Of a stretch of DNA of 33,930 nt, positions 7,859-15,937 are shown one piece after another; position 1 is the first letter of the stretch, and each line of letters starts with the position of its first letter. Source of the stretch: an uncultured bacterium (GTDB lineage: Bacteria > Patescibacteriota > Minisyncoccia > Phycocordibacterales > PALSA-1337). The stretch spans positions 1 to 33,930 of the forward strand of contig CAIVGA010000058.1 in assembly GCA_903905325.1 (NCBI GenBank), in the 5' to 3' direction. Below the pieces are notes generated by a model that saw only the letters and a list, made by a program, of their open reading frames with translations, was not told the DNA's origin and did no database searches. The position numbers and the translations under genes are program-made.

Positions 7859-8314
7859 TTAAATAATTTTCATCTCTTTAAACCATTCACGCATAACCGG
7901 CTCCAATTTGTCGGCCATTTTCTGAATCTCGGTTTTAGTATACCACCCAATATTCTTTGTTTCATCCAAGCTACGTACGACTTTACTTGCGATATCACCA
8001 GAGACATTAACTTTGTAGAATTTCCAGTAATGCCAAGAACCTCCTTCACGACGACACGGATTCTCTTTACGACCTTCTACTACAAGTTCTAAACTTGCAG
8101 CATCCAAGCCTACCTCCTCTTTCAGTTCACGTTTTGCAGCTCTCTGATAAGCTGCTTCATGATTATTTGTTTCATCTCCAAAGGAAATATCGTCATCCAC
8201 ATGCCCAGCAGGTACAGCAAAACCAAAAGGAAATTTTGCACGTTCTATAAGAAGGAGCTTGTCACCATTCCAGACGAGCATGCCTACGGATGTGTGATCA
8301 CAGGTTTTGGACAT
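7859..8314 (-). CDS. NUDIX hydrolase
   Basis: A 151-residue NUDIX pyrophosphohydrolase. The catalytic helix is clear as KRELKEEVGLDA (RExxEExG, residues ~77-88) after FAVPAGHVDDD. The loop between the GH and the RE helix is longer than the canonical 23-residue box, with an acidic insert containing GDETNNHE. Family members cleave nucleoside diphosphates linked to another moiety, for example damaged dNTPs or nucleotide sugars; the substrate is not determinable here. It is the first gene of a two-gene unit with the deoxyribosyltransferase-like gene. A TATACT box ends exactly 6 bases before the ATG, so the transcript should be leaderless. Confidence 0.9.
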   Translation of the reverse strand: MSKTCDHTSVGMLVWNGDKLLLIERAKFPFGFAVPAGHVDDDISFGDETNNHEAAYQRAAKRELKEEVGLDAASLELVVEGRKENPCRREGGSWHYWKFYKVNVSGDIASKVVRSLDETKNIGWYTKTEIQKMADKLEPVMREWFKEMKII

Positions 8315-8320
8315 AGGTGT

Positions 8321-8326
8321 AGTATA
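8321..8326 (-). promoter_or_regulatory. Extended -10 box of NUDIX operon (leaderless type)
   Basis: TATACT on the reverse strand with an upstream TG (TGATATACT), ending exactly 6 bases before the ATG at 8314. Confidence 0.6.
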
Positions 8327-8338
8327 TCAAATCCAACC

Positions 8339-9094
8339 CTATATCTTTATCTTCGAAAACAACCAAGCCCCAATTCCTAGAAAAACCAGAGAAACTGCGA
8401 GTAAAACTCCCCCATCAATCCAAATACCGCCAGGCATGGTACTAACACCTATGAAAGTTGCTCGTAGACCATCGACTCCATAAGTCAAAGGATTGAAGCG
8501 TGCAATCATCCCTATTACTCCTTCTAGAGGAAACAGTGCACCAGACAAGAAGAATGTTGGCATAACTACGAAGTTCATTATGAGCTGAAAACCTTGCATG
8601 TCTTCTAGTACAGAAGCAATACCAGTTCCAAGTGCTGTAAACACAGTGGCAATACCAAGCATAAAAAGAATTGCCAAAGGAATAGAGTTAAAAGCAGGAT
8701 GGAAACCTATAAACAAAGAAATGATAAGAACAATAACACCTTGCAAACAAGCCACTGTCGCACCACCGAGTGTTCTACCGAGCATTACAGAAAAACGTCC
8801 AACAGGTGCCACGAGAGTTTCTTTGAGGAAACCAAACTGGCGATCCCAAATAACTTCAATACCAGAGAAAACCGCTGTAAACAAAATTCCCATCGCTATG
8901 ACTCCAGGTGCCAAAAACTGTATATAGTTACCTCCACCAGCTTTGGCAAAAGTCGGTCCGAGTCCATAACCGAGCGCCACAAGAAACAATATTGGTTGAC
9001 CTAGCGAACCGATCATGCGCGCACGCGAGCGAAAATAGCGTTTGATTTGGCGAAGCCAGAGGATGTATATAACGTAGAAGAAATTTGATTTCAT
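8339..9094 (-). CDS. ABC-2 type transporter permease (DrrB-like)
   Basis: A 251-residue permease with about six membrane segments. It begins with a short cytoplasmic region rich in arginine, then LGQPILFLVALGYGLGP (the conserved entry of ABC-2 permeases), and ends with FNPLTYGVDGLRATFIG before the last helix, a hallmark of DrrB/NodJ-type exporters. I start at ATG 9094 (MKSNFFYV) instead of the longer open frame to 9196, because the extension overlaps the ATPase gene and has no conserved character; this leaves a 28-base gap to the ATPase stop. It forms an exporter with the adjacent ATPase. Substrate unknown; relatives move drugs, lipids or polysaccharides. Confidence 0.92.
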   Translation of the reverse strand: MKSNFFYVIYILWLRQIKRYFRSRARMIGSLGQPILFLVALGYGLGPTFAKAGGGNYIQFLAPGVIAMGILFTAVFSGIEVIWDRQFGFLKETLVAPVGRFSVMLGRTLGGATVACLQGVIVLIISLFIGFHPAFNSIPLAILFMLGIATVFTALGTGIASVLEDMQGFQLIMNFVVMPTFFLSGALFPLEGVIGMIARFNPLTYGVDGLRATFIGVSTMPGGIWIDGGVLLAVSLVFLGIGAWLFSKIKI

Positions 9095-9122
9095 AAAAGG
9101 TTGATTACGTGTGTTTTTATTA

Positions 9123-9968
9123 TTATCGGCGAGCTCCACCACCGCGATGCATTGCCGCCATTTTTCGGAAGGAATCAGCGGCACTAGCCTGGTCATCGCG
9201 AATCGTGTGACCTGTCAGCTTTATGAAAGCATCTTCCAAAGATTCGGCACCGGCTTTCGCGATAATTCCGTCAACCGTGTCATTGGCAATAAGTTTTCCG
9301 TTATCAATAATCACAACCTGATCGGCGGCACGTTCAACTTCGTCCATATAATGCGTCGTGAAAAAAACTGTGAGACCACGTTCTTTGTTGAGCTTCTTTA
9401 TATATGACCAGATATGATTGCGTGTTTGCGGATCTAGACCAACAGTCGGCTCATCGAGGAATAAAATAGCTGGTGTATGAAGTAATCCACGAGCAATCTC
9501 CAATCGACGTTTCATGCCTCCAGAAAATCTTTTGACCAAATCATCTTTGCGATCCCATAGTTCCACGAAATTCAACATTTCATGAATTTTTTCTGGTGTC
9601 TGACTCCTTGGAACTCCATAAAGTCCAGCATGGAAAAACATATTCTCATAAGCAGTAAGCTCATCGTCGAGACTAGGGTCCTGAAAAACAATACCAAATG
9701 ATCTGCGAGCTTCGAGTCCATGCTTCACAGGATCAATACCATTCACGGTGATAGTGCCAGAAGTAGGATTGACCAAAGTAGTAAGCATCTTGATCGTCGT
9801 GGTCTTCCCTGCGCCGTTTGGTCCAAGAAAAGCGAAGGTGCTACCAGCTTTTACTTCAAAAGAGATATCGTTGACTGCAGTAAGTTTATCGTAAGTTTTG
9901 GTGAGGTTTTTGACAGAAATAGCCAGGTTACTTGGCTTGGCCTGGTTTACGGAGTTTTCTGGATTCAT
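9123..9968 (-). CDS. ABC transporter ATPase, DrrA-like
   Basis: A 281-residue ATPase of the ABC-2/daunorubicin-resistance class. Walker A is GPNGAGKTTT at about residues 49-58, the Q-loop lies in GIVFQDPSLDDELTAYEN, the signature is FSGGMKRRLEIARGLLH, Walker B is ILFLDEPTVGLDP, and the switch histidine is in FFTTHYMDE. The C-terminal extension, with GAESLEDAFIKLTGHTIRDD, is typical of DrrA-type subunits that bind the permease. It is the promoter-proximal gene of the two-gene exporter. A TAGTAT element with an upstream TG lies 8 bases before the ATG, suggesting a near-leaderless start. Confidence 0.94.
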   Translation of the reverse strand: MNPENSVNQAKPSNLAISVKNLTKTYDKLTAVNDISFEVKAGSTFAFLGPNGAGKTTTIKMLTTLVNPTSGTITVNGIDPVKHGLEARRSFGIVFQDPSLDDELTAYENMFFHAGLYGVPRSQTPEKIHEMLNFVELWDRKDDLVKRFSGGMKRRLEIARGLLHTPAILFLDEPTVGLDPQTRNHIWSYIKKLNKERGLTVFFTTHYMDEVERAADQVVIIDNGKLIANDTVDGIIAKAGAESLEDAFIKLTGHTIRDDQASAADSFRKMAAMHRGGGARR

Positions 9969-9976
9969 AAGTATAC

Positions 9977-9982
9977 ATACTA
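9977..9982 (-). promoter_or_regulatory. Extended -10 box of ABC-2 exporter (near-leaderless)
   Basis: TAGTAT with TG upstream (TGCTAGTAT), 8 bases before the ATG at 9968. A TATACT at 9970-9975 lies too close to the ATG to give a transcript that includes it. Confidence 0.4.
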
Positions 9983-10008
9983 GCAGAAATAGCGTTTCGG
10001 TGCATTTA

Positions 10009-10037
10009 TTGACCTTTTATGGCGAAAAGAGTAATGT
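10009..10037 (+). promoter_or_regulatory. Sigma-70 style promoter of IMP cyclohydrolase
   Basis: TTGACC (10009-10014), a 17-base spacer and TAATGT (10032-10037). It would give a leader of about 50 bases, unlike the leaderless genes around it. Confidence 0.5.
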
Positions 10038-10092
10038 TAAAAACAGAAATGTGATAGTAAAACTTAACTGCAGTGAACCAAAGGAAATAAAG

Positions 10093-10878
10093 ATGAATGC
10101 TGTAAAATTCACAGAGCAGACCGCACGAGAAAATTATATGGATTTGTCGCATAACTCGTACCCAGGACGTGGAATTATCATCGGACAAAATGACGGTGGT
10201 ACTGATATGATTCAGATTTACTGGATCATGGGACGCAGTGAAGGCAGTCGTAATCGAGTTTTCAAAACTGATGGTGGACGTCTCTACACTGAAGTTGCGG
10301 ATCCGAAAAAACATACAGGTGACCCAAAACTTGTCATCTATAACGCTATGCGGAAAATTGGTTTTAACTTCATTGTAAGCAATGGGCATCAAACGGACAC
10401 TATTGCCGAAGAATTGGATGATTTTAAAGTGTCAGCTCGCACTCAAAATCTATCCAATGTACTTGTAAAACCGACAGTAGAAAGACCACATGGTTGGATA
10501 TACGAGCCAGACGCTCCCAACTTCACGCCACGAATCTCTGGCGTCTGCTCGATTGGAGCATATCATCCACTGATTCAACTCGCTATCCTGCGAAAGTCAC
10601 CATGGGATAAAACATGTGATGTTAACTGCTACGAATACCGTTATATCGACAAAGGATTCGGGTATTGCATCACAACCTATACCGGCGATGGTAATCCGCT
10701 TCCATCATTCACTGGTGAACCATTGCTTATGCCACTACAGGGACACAGTGTAGAAATTGGTGAAACGTACTGGCAAACGTTGAACCAAAAAAATCGTGTG
10801 GCGCTTGCAGTGAAAGCCATCAACAAAGAAACCGGCGAGTCTACAATCAAGGTTTGGAACAAATACCAGAAAGTATGA
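10093..10878 (+). CDS. purO: PurO-type IMP cyclohydrolase
   Basis: IMP cyclohydrolase closes the purine ring by converting FAICAR to IMP, the last step of IMP synthesis. The 261-residue protein matches the archaeal PurO fold by motif: NSYPGRGIIIG at the N terminus, then YNAMRKIGFNFIVSNGHQTD, which aligns with the NPYI-YN...VVSNGxHTD signature I recall for PurO, and later TPRISGVC. It is about 60 residues longer than archaeal PurO (~200). The start at 10093 has a good Shine-Dalgarno, AAGGAAA, five bases upstream, and a hairpin terminator follows. No other purine-biosynthesis gene is nearby. The family call is by motif memory and should be tested against PF07826. Confidence 0.75.
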   Translation: MNAVKFTEQTARENYMDLSHNSYPGRGIIIGQNDGGTDMIQIYWIMGRSEGSRNRVFKTDGGRLYTEVADPKKHTGDPKLVIYNAMRKIGFNFIVSNGHQTDTIAEELDDFKVSARTQNLSNVLVKPTVERPHGWIYEPDAPNFTPRISGVCSIGAYHPLIQLAILRKSPWDKTCDVNCYEYRYIDKGFGYCITTYTGDGNPLPSFTGEPLLMPLQGHSVEIGETYWQTLNQKNRVALAVKAINKETGESTIKVWNKYQKV

Positions 10879-10923
10879 GCCAAATGGCTCCGACAAGTGT
10901 TCATTCTCAAGAAATCGATGTTC

Positions 10924-10956
10924 AAGACCCTCGCGCCCTCGGCGATGGTCTTTTTT
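10924..10956 (+). terminator. Intrinsic terminator of IMP cyclohydrolase
   Basis: The stem AAGACC / GGTCTT continues inward as TCGC / GCGA around a 7-base loop and is followed directly by a run of T. A small hairpin (GAGCC / GGCTC, 10877-10890) overlaps the stop codon just upstream. Confidence 0.85.
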
Positions 10957-10964
10957 ATTTCCAT

Positions 10965-12710
10965 TTATTTCACAATATGCTCAAACGCAAACTTGAACGT
11001 ACCACCATCTTTCCCGCCTCCTCCACTATCTTTTTCACTACCAGCGACTTTTTTGCCAGGATTAAAAATTCCACGTGGATCCCAAATCTTTTTCACTTCT
11101 TCAAAAAGTCCGTAAACTCGATCACCATATTGCATCTTCACAAAAGGTGTACGAATAATACCGTCATTGTGCTCACCAGTGATGGAACCATTGAATTCGT
11201 GCACTAACTTATAAACTTTAACTGACAATTCCTCAATAGTTTTATGAGCCGATGGATTATGTAAATTCATAAGTGGAATAATATGGAAATTTCCATCACC
11301 CACGTGTCCAGCGATCGTGTAAGTCAAATGTTTATATTGATCCAAAATTCCGTACAAAAGTGGCAGAAATCCTGGCAAAAGCTCTGGACGTACAACAAAA
11401 TCATCTATAAATGGAGCCGTACGAAGCTCTTTTACATGCTGACGCAACATATTGAAACTCTCACGACGTATTGTCCAATATTTTTCCGCATCAGAGGCCG
11501 AACTAGTAACACGTGACTCGACCTTACGTTTGTAATTTTGATTGCCACTTGGGTTTTCATTCTCCCATTGTACTAACGATTCGTGTGCTTCAGTCGCCTT
11601 CTTTAACGCTTCTTCTTCAGTATTACCTGTGAACTCGGCCATCAAGACCATTTTCGGAACACCACCACGTAGAACTGCCAAAGCTTCTGGTAGGAATTTG
11701 AAAGCCATAGAAATAAAATTCCCTTTCATTTTCTTTATCAGAGATGGCAAGAATTTCAAAGCAACACGAAAAGTATGATCATCATAAGATTCGAAGCTCT
11801 CTGGTTTAAACTTCATAACATGAGTGGCGATATCACCCAACTGTTTCATGTCTTTCAAGAAAATTATCAGAAGACGCGAAAAAGGTTTTGGTTTAATCAG
11901 GCCAAATTCTATCTCTGTCACAAGACCGAGCGTCCCTTGCGAACCAACGATCATTTTTGTTAAATCGAAAACTTTCTCAGTACCATCAAATTTTCCTGCA
12001 CCGTTAATTTTTGGCCTATCATACATAACATTCCACAGATAATAACCACAGGAATTTTTTGTGACAGTTGGTTTGGCATGCATAATCACTTCATAATTGT
12101 TCACTATAAGCTCGTGCATCTTACGATATATTTCACTTTCGAAACTTGGAAACTTTTTGTGCTGTTCTAGCTCAGCGAGCGTCATTGGTGCAAATTCATG
12201 CTCCTTACCATCGGCTGTAACCATTTTCAATCTATGAACATATTTTTCCGTCTTTCCATAGGTTAAAGTTTTTTCACCACCAGAATTGTTCGCCACCATT
12301 CCTCCAACAGTACACAGCTCTCGTGAAGCTGGAAAACTTGGCAGAATAACACCACCTTTAGCTAGAGTAGCTTTATCAAAATCACGATAATAAACGCCGG
12401 GCTCTACAACAGCGTAAGCATTTTCGACATGTTTGATCTGATCAAAATGTTTTGTAAAATCAACAATAACAGAATTTCCCAACGGTCCGCCACTCATATC
12501 TGTACCAGCCGAGCGCGCTGTGAGATTTATACCAGAATGATTATTCGCATAATTGACTAGAGCTTCGACATCCTTGGCATCCTTTGGTGAAACTAATGCT
12601 CGTGGCTCTACCTCGAAAATACTGGCATCATGAGAAACTCGATCTAGAGTATTTTGAAAGACATCAACTTCACCGGATATGACTTCTGAAAGTTCAGAAA
12701 ATAATGACAT
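10965..12710 (-). CDS. FAD-linked oxidase, GlcD/D-lactate dehydrogenase-like
   Basis: A 581-residue flavoprotein of the FAD_binding_4 / FAD-oxidase_C family, which oxidises 2-hydroxyacids such as D-lactate or glycolate and feeds electrons to quinone or another acceptor. The PCMH-type FAD site shows ARSAGTDMSGGPLGNSVIVD, VVEPGVYYRDF and TVGGMVANNSGGEKTLTYGK. The C-terminal domain has AGHVGDGNFHIIP and ends with GIFNPGKKV. No 4Fe-4S cysteine motifs follow, so it lacks the fused iron-sulphur part of some relatives. After NPGKKV there is a glycine-rich tail. The ATG at 12710 is chosen over an upstream start at 12767 because a TATAAT lies 9 bases before it. Substrate is inferred from family only. 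Confidence 0.9.
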   Translation of the reverse strand: MSLFSELSEVISGEVDVFQNTLDRVSHDASIFEVEPRALVSPKDAKDVEALVNYANNHSGINLTARSAGTDMSGGPLGNSVIVDFTKHFDQIKHVENAYAVVEPGVYYRDFDKATLAKGGVILPSFPASRELCTVGGMVANNSGGEKTLTYGKTEKYVHRLKMVTADGKEHEFAPMTLAELEQHKKFPSFESEIYRKMHELIVNNYEVIMHAKPTVTKNSCGYYLWNVMYDRPKINGAGKFDGTEKVFDLTKMIVGSQGTLGLVTEIEFGLIKPKPFSRLLIIFLKDMKQLGDIATHVMKFKPESFESYDDHTFRVALKFLPSLIKKMKGNFISMAFKFLPEALAVLRGGVPKMVLMAEFTGNTEEEALKKATEAHESLVQWENENPSGNQNYKRKVESRVTSSASDAEKYWTIRRESFNMLRQHVKELRTAPFIDDFVVRPELLPGFLPLLYGILDQYKHLTYTIAGHVGDGNFHIIPLMNLHNPSAHKTIEELSVKVYKLVHEFNGSITGEHNDGIIRTPFVKMQYGDRVYGLFEEVKKIWDPRGIFNPGKKVAGSEKDSGGGGKDGGTFKFAFEHIVK

Positions 12711-12719
12711 ATTCGTTCT

Positions 12720-12725
12720 ATTATA
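12720..12725 (-). promoter_or_regulatory. -10 box of FAD oxidase (near-leaderless)
   Basis: TATAAT on the reverse strand, 9 bases before the ATG at 12710. It is separated by only 15 bases from the divergent -10 of the DUF3298 gene. Confidence 0.6.
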
Positions 12726-12740
12726 GCGCAAAATTAGGAG

Positions 12741-12746
12741 TATAAT
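12741..12746 (+). promoter_or_regulatory. -10 box of DUF3298 gene (leaderless type)
   Basis: TATAAT ending exactly 6 bases before the ATG at 12753. It decides against the earlier in-frame ATG at 12747. Confidence 0.65.
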
Positions 12747-12752
12747 ATGTTT

Positions 12753-13493
12753 ATGAAAAAGCATCACTGGACCATAGGACTTGGCATTATCTTCGTACTA
12801 ATATTGTTTGCAATATTTGTTGCAAGACCACATTTGGTTACAGCCCCAGAACAAACACATATCATTCCCCTTTCAATAGAGTCTATAAAAGAAACCTCTT
12901 CAACCACTCCGAGTGTATCCATAGAATATCCACAATTTACCGGTCTAGATAAGTTCAACAAAACAATTAGAGATGCTGTTCTTGGTCGCTTAGCTAATTT
13001 TAGAAAAGAAGCGTCAGAAAATTCCGCAGCTCGTCTCGCAACGGCTGACCCAAAAGCAAATATTCCAGACAATGCATATTCATTCATTACTACTTGGCAA
13101 ATAGGACAAATTAACAATCACTACATTAGCTTTATTATACGTTTTGACTCATTCGTTGGTGGCGCAAATGACATTCAAGAAGTTCAGACTTTTAACTATG
13201 ATTTGATTGGGCAGAAGATAATTAATCTCGGTGATTTATTTCAGAACGATTCCAAATATCTTGCGACTTTGTCTACACAAATCCGTGCTCAACTTACTAA
13301 CACATTGAAGTCAGAAGCTAATGGTGATATCGAAACCGACATGCTCAATTCCGGTACTGAACCATTAGCCGAAAATTTCCAAAACTTTACTTTCAATGAT
13401 TACTCGATAACATTTTATTTTCCAAAGTATGCAGTAGCACCAGGATCTTTTGGAGAACAACAAGTTGTAATACCAAAAAGCGCAGTTCAATAA
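12753..13493 (+). CDS. Membrane-anchored DUF4163/DUF3298 protein
   Basis: A 246-residue protein with an N-terminal signal anchor (about residues 8-27) and an extracellular domain. The segment SIEYPQFTGLDKFNKTI followed later by FDSFVGGANDIQEVQTFNYD and IINLGDLFQ resembles the DUF4163 plus DUF3298 pair found in RsiV-like and lysozyme-interacting proteins. The C-terminal FNDYSITFYFPKYAVAPGSFG is typical of DUF3298. No catalytic residues are evident. It is a single-gene unit diverging from the FAD oxidase, with leaderless start geometry. The function is unknown; RsiV homology would suggest ligand binding at the cell surface, but no anti-sigma head is present. Confidence 0.82.
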   Translation: MKKHHWTIGLGIIFVLILFAIFVARPHLVTAPEQTHIIPLSIESIKETSSTTPSVSIEYPQFTGLDKFNKTIRDAVLGRLANFRKEASENSAARLATADPKANIPDNAYSFITTWQIGQINNHYISFIIRFDSFVGGANDIQEVQTFNYDLIGQKIINLGDLFQNDSKYLATLSTQIRAQLTNTLKSEANGDIETDMLNSGTEPLAENFQNFTFNDYSITFYFPKYAVAPGSFGEQQVVIPKSAVQ

Positions 13494-13504
13494 CCGCGCT
13501 TTGG
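13473..13504 (+). terminator. Possible terminator hairpin after DUF3298 gene
   Basis: GCGC pairs with GCGC and is extended by CCAAA / TTTGG with a small bulge. The stop codon lies in the loop. The following T content is poor, so termination strength is doubtful. Confidence 0.3.
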
Positions 13505-13550
13505 TAGAATTATTATTCTTACTGTTCTAATTACAGAGCAGGTTGGTAAA

Positions 13551-13943
13551 CTAAAAGCCAAATGGATACATCCACATTGCTTGAGTGATACCTAACATTA
13601 TTAAAAGTGAGGCGGCTAGAGCAACGTTCTTCATAAAGTTCACCGACTCACCCATTTTTGCTTGAGTATCTGTGACAGTCCAATAAGCATGCATTTTGAA
13701 TGAAACACCAACCAAGAAGATAACCAGAAGAATAATACCAATAGTTGTATACAAACCGAGAATGATAGAGAAACCGCCAAGTAGAGCCAAGATACCAGTT
13801 CCAATAACAGCTACTTTTGCTGAAGGAACATTTTTTGATCCTGCATAACCAGCTAGCATATCTACATGTTTGATATGATTAAACGCTACACGAAGCCAAT
13901 AAAGTCCGAAAATAATACGTCCGATGAAAAAAGCTATTTGCAT
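13551..13943 (-). CDS. DoxX family membrane protein
   Basis: A 130-residue protein with four predicted membrane helices, the size and layout of DoxX/YphA proteins. The N-terminal FFIGRIIFGLYWLRVAFNHI and the second helix region IGTGILALLGGFSIILGLYTTIGI match the family pattern (helix 1 with a charged RIxxGxxf start, helix 2 with the E/G-rich exchange). Family members have been linked to quinone-associated redox functions and oxidative stress, but the biochemistry is not settled. It follows the P-type ATPase on the same strand and has its own candidate promoter overlapping that gene's stop codon. A second DoxX protein is encoded at 30689-31063. Confidence 0.88.
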   Translation of the reverse strand: MQIAFFIGRIIFGLYWLRVAFNHIKHVDMLAGYAGSKNVPSAKVAVIGTGILALLGGFSIILGLYTTIGIILLVIFLVGVSFKMHAYWTVTDTQAKMGESVNFMKNVALAASLLIMLGITQAMWMYPFGF

Positions 13944-13993
13944 GTTTTTTATAAATTAATTATTAATATTTGCGCGCCAAATTTTGTGTATAT

Positions 13994-13999
13994 ATTATA
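13994..13999 (-). promoter_or_regulatory. Extended -10 box of DoxX gene, overlapping ATPase stop
   Basis: TATAAT preceded by TGA; the TG of the extended element is part of the TGA stop codon of the P-type ATPase. It implies a leader of roughly 45 bases. Confidence 0.4.
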
Positions 14000-15937
14000 T
14001 CACTTCCTACCAGCGCGAAATGCATTGGCAATAGGAATAAAATCTGTCAAGAAATTGTAAGTGGCGGCACCGGCAGGTCCGATAACTCCCCATGCGTGAT
14101 TGATACCAAGTCCAGGAAAGCCAAATATTACCAAAAAGAGACCGGCAAAATTCGTTATACCCCAAATCCAAAAGTTTCCCTTCATTACGCTGTGAGCCTT
14201 ATTCGCAACGCGGATCATTTCTGGCACGCGGTCAAAGTGGTCCTTCATAATAGTGATGTCTGCGGCCTCTATAGCCGCATCAGAACCAATACCCCCCATA
14301 GCTATAGAAACATCAGCCAAAGCCAAGGAAGCAGCATCATTCACACCATCTCCAATATATCCGACGACACCATCGTGATCTTTTTCAAATTTGCGAATAA
14401 AATCAACTTTTCCTTCAGGTGTCATATCGGCATGAAAATGTCGCAAACCTAGTTGGTGAGCAGTAGCCGCAGCTGCGAGTTTATTATCGCCAGTCAACAT
14501 GTGCCATTCCTCTACACCGAGCTGGTGAGTCTCTGCTATTATTTCTTGAACATGTGGACGTAATTCATCCATATATGAAAGCAATCCGATAGCTTCCCCA
14601 TTTACTGACAAACAAACTACACCTCTACCAGCATCTTTTTCATATTGAACATCCTTTTTCAATAAATCAGAAATGTGACAACCTCTTTGCTCCAAGAAAG
14701 TAAGACGGCCCATGAGCAAAGCTTCACTATCATGACTAAACGAAAGTCCTTGACCAGGAATTTCCTCAAGCTCATCAGGAACATGTGGAATAATTTTATA
14801 CAATGCAGCATATTCCATAATCGCACGAGAAACGGCATGCTTGGACTCAGCGGCACCACCCACAAAACGCTTCACAACCTCGTCACGAGACCACATGCCA
14901 TACATTTTTACATCTACAACTTTTGGTCTACCTTTGGTGAGAGTACCAGTTTTGTCAGTGAGAATATATTTTACACGCGCCAACTGCTCCAAAACACTAG
15001 AGCCTTTTATTATTACACCCCTCTTGGCGGCATAAGTAATAGCGGCAGTATATGCAAGTGGTACTGCCACCGCAATATCATCAGCACAAACTACAAGTAA
15101 TACTGATAAGATTTTATGCAAATCAAGTCCACATAAGTACATCGTGACAACAGCGATAATGGAGGCAGAAATATACCATTGAGTAAATTTGTCTGCGACA
15201 CGTTCTGCTTCGTTTTTGTCACGGCCGGCTTGTTCAACCAAAGATACCATGCGTGACAATGTAGTATCTGCGCCAACTTTCTCTACTTTCACAATGACCG
15301 ATCCACTTTCATTCATGGTGGATGTATAGACTAGATCACCAGATTTCTTTGGTACAAGCTCACTCTCACCTGTAAGAGACGACTCGTTGATTTCAGCTTG
15401 ACCAGATACAACCATTCCATCAACTGGTACACGATCGCCGGATTCGATAACTACCAAATCATTGGGTCTGACCTGACTTATATGTACATCTTTGATCTGA
15501 TCACCAACACGAACACGAACCCATTCCACATGATATTTCATGAGGCTCTGTATGGTTTTTTTAGCACGAGCCTCTGTAAGATGATCAAATATACGAGCAA
15601 AAGCCAACATCAAAGTTATAAAAGAAGCAGAAAACCATTCATGGGCTAGTAAAGAAAAAGACAAAGCCACGGTTGCTAGAAGGTCTACAGATAATCTCTT
15701 TGCAGCAAGTGATTTCAAAGCACTAATAACGACTGGGATTATGCCGATGAAAGCAACACCAGCCAAAACTTGGTCCAAATGTCCTCTAACTCCATCTGAT
15801 AAAAAAGAACTAAAGAAAAATAAACTAATCAAAACTACGGCCGTAACTAATATAAGAAAACTATCAAAAACTATGAAGAATCTTTCTTCAAATTGTTCGA
15901 GTGTTGGAAAAAGTTTATTTGTTGGTAATTTCCTCAT
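14000..15937 (-). CDS. P-type ATPase, heavy-metal (P1B)-like with atypical motifs
   Basis: A 645-residue cation pump. It has the actuator LTGES motif (188-192), the phosphorylation site DKTGTLTKG (D328), and the hinge GDGVNDAASLALADVSIAMG near the C terminus. The eight-helix layout and HMA-type order resemble P1B pumps, and no N-terminal metal-binding domain is present. Two hallmark sites differ: the helix-6 CPC/CPx metal site is CADDIAVAVP (284-293), and the nucleotide-domain SEHP motif is SKHAVSRAI. The last helix has ATYNFLTDF instead of the usual MSxS pattern. The transported ion is therefore unclear. Its ATG overlaps the stop of the NDH-2 gene (ATGA), so they form one operon. Confidence 0.9.
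   Translation of the reverse strand: MRKLPTNKLFPTLEQFEERFFIVFDSFLILVTAVVLISLFFFSSFLSDGVRGHLDQVLAGVAFIGIIPVVISALKSLAAKRLSVDLLATVALSFSLLAHEWFSASFITLMLAFARIFDHLTEARAKKTIQSLMKYHVEWVRVRVGDQIKDVHISQVRPNDLVVIESGDRVPVDGMVVSGQAEINESSLTGESELVPKKSGDLVYTSTMNESGSVIVKVEKVGADTTLSRMVSLVEQAGRDKNEAERVADKFTQWYISASIIAVVTMYLCGLDLHKILSVLLVVCADDIAVAVPLAYTAAITYAAKRGVIIKGSSVLEQLARVKYILTDKTGTLTKGRPKVVDVKMYGMWSRDEVVKRFVGGAAESKHAVSRAIMEYAALYKIIPHVPDELEEIPGQGLSFSHDSEALLMGRLTFLEQRGCHISDLLKKDVQYEKDAGRGVVCLSVNGEAIGLLSYMDELRPHVQEIIAETHQLGVEEWHMLTGDNKLAAAATAHQLGLRHFHADMTPEGKVDFIRKFEKDHDGVVGYIGDGVNDAASLALADVSIAMGGIGSDAAIEAADITIMKDHFDRVPEMIRVANKAHSVMKGNFWIWGITNFAGLFLVIFGFPGLGINHAWGVIGPAGAATYNFLTDFIPIANAFRAGRK

Noticed and set aside
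8598..9004. Forward open frames opposite the ABC-2 permease
   Set aside because: Composition is that of antisense reading of hydrophobic codons; no start signals and no recognisable domain.
9970..9975. TATACT next to the ABC-2 ATPase start as its -10 box
   Set aside because: It ends 1 base before the ATG, so a transcript from it would miss the start codon; TAGTAT at 9977-9982 fits better.
14000..15937. Frameshift or sequencing error explaining the missing CPC and HP motifs in the P-ATPase
   Set aside because: The frame is continuous on both sides of each site and all other motifs are intact, so simple substitution fits better than a frameshift.
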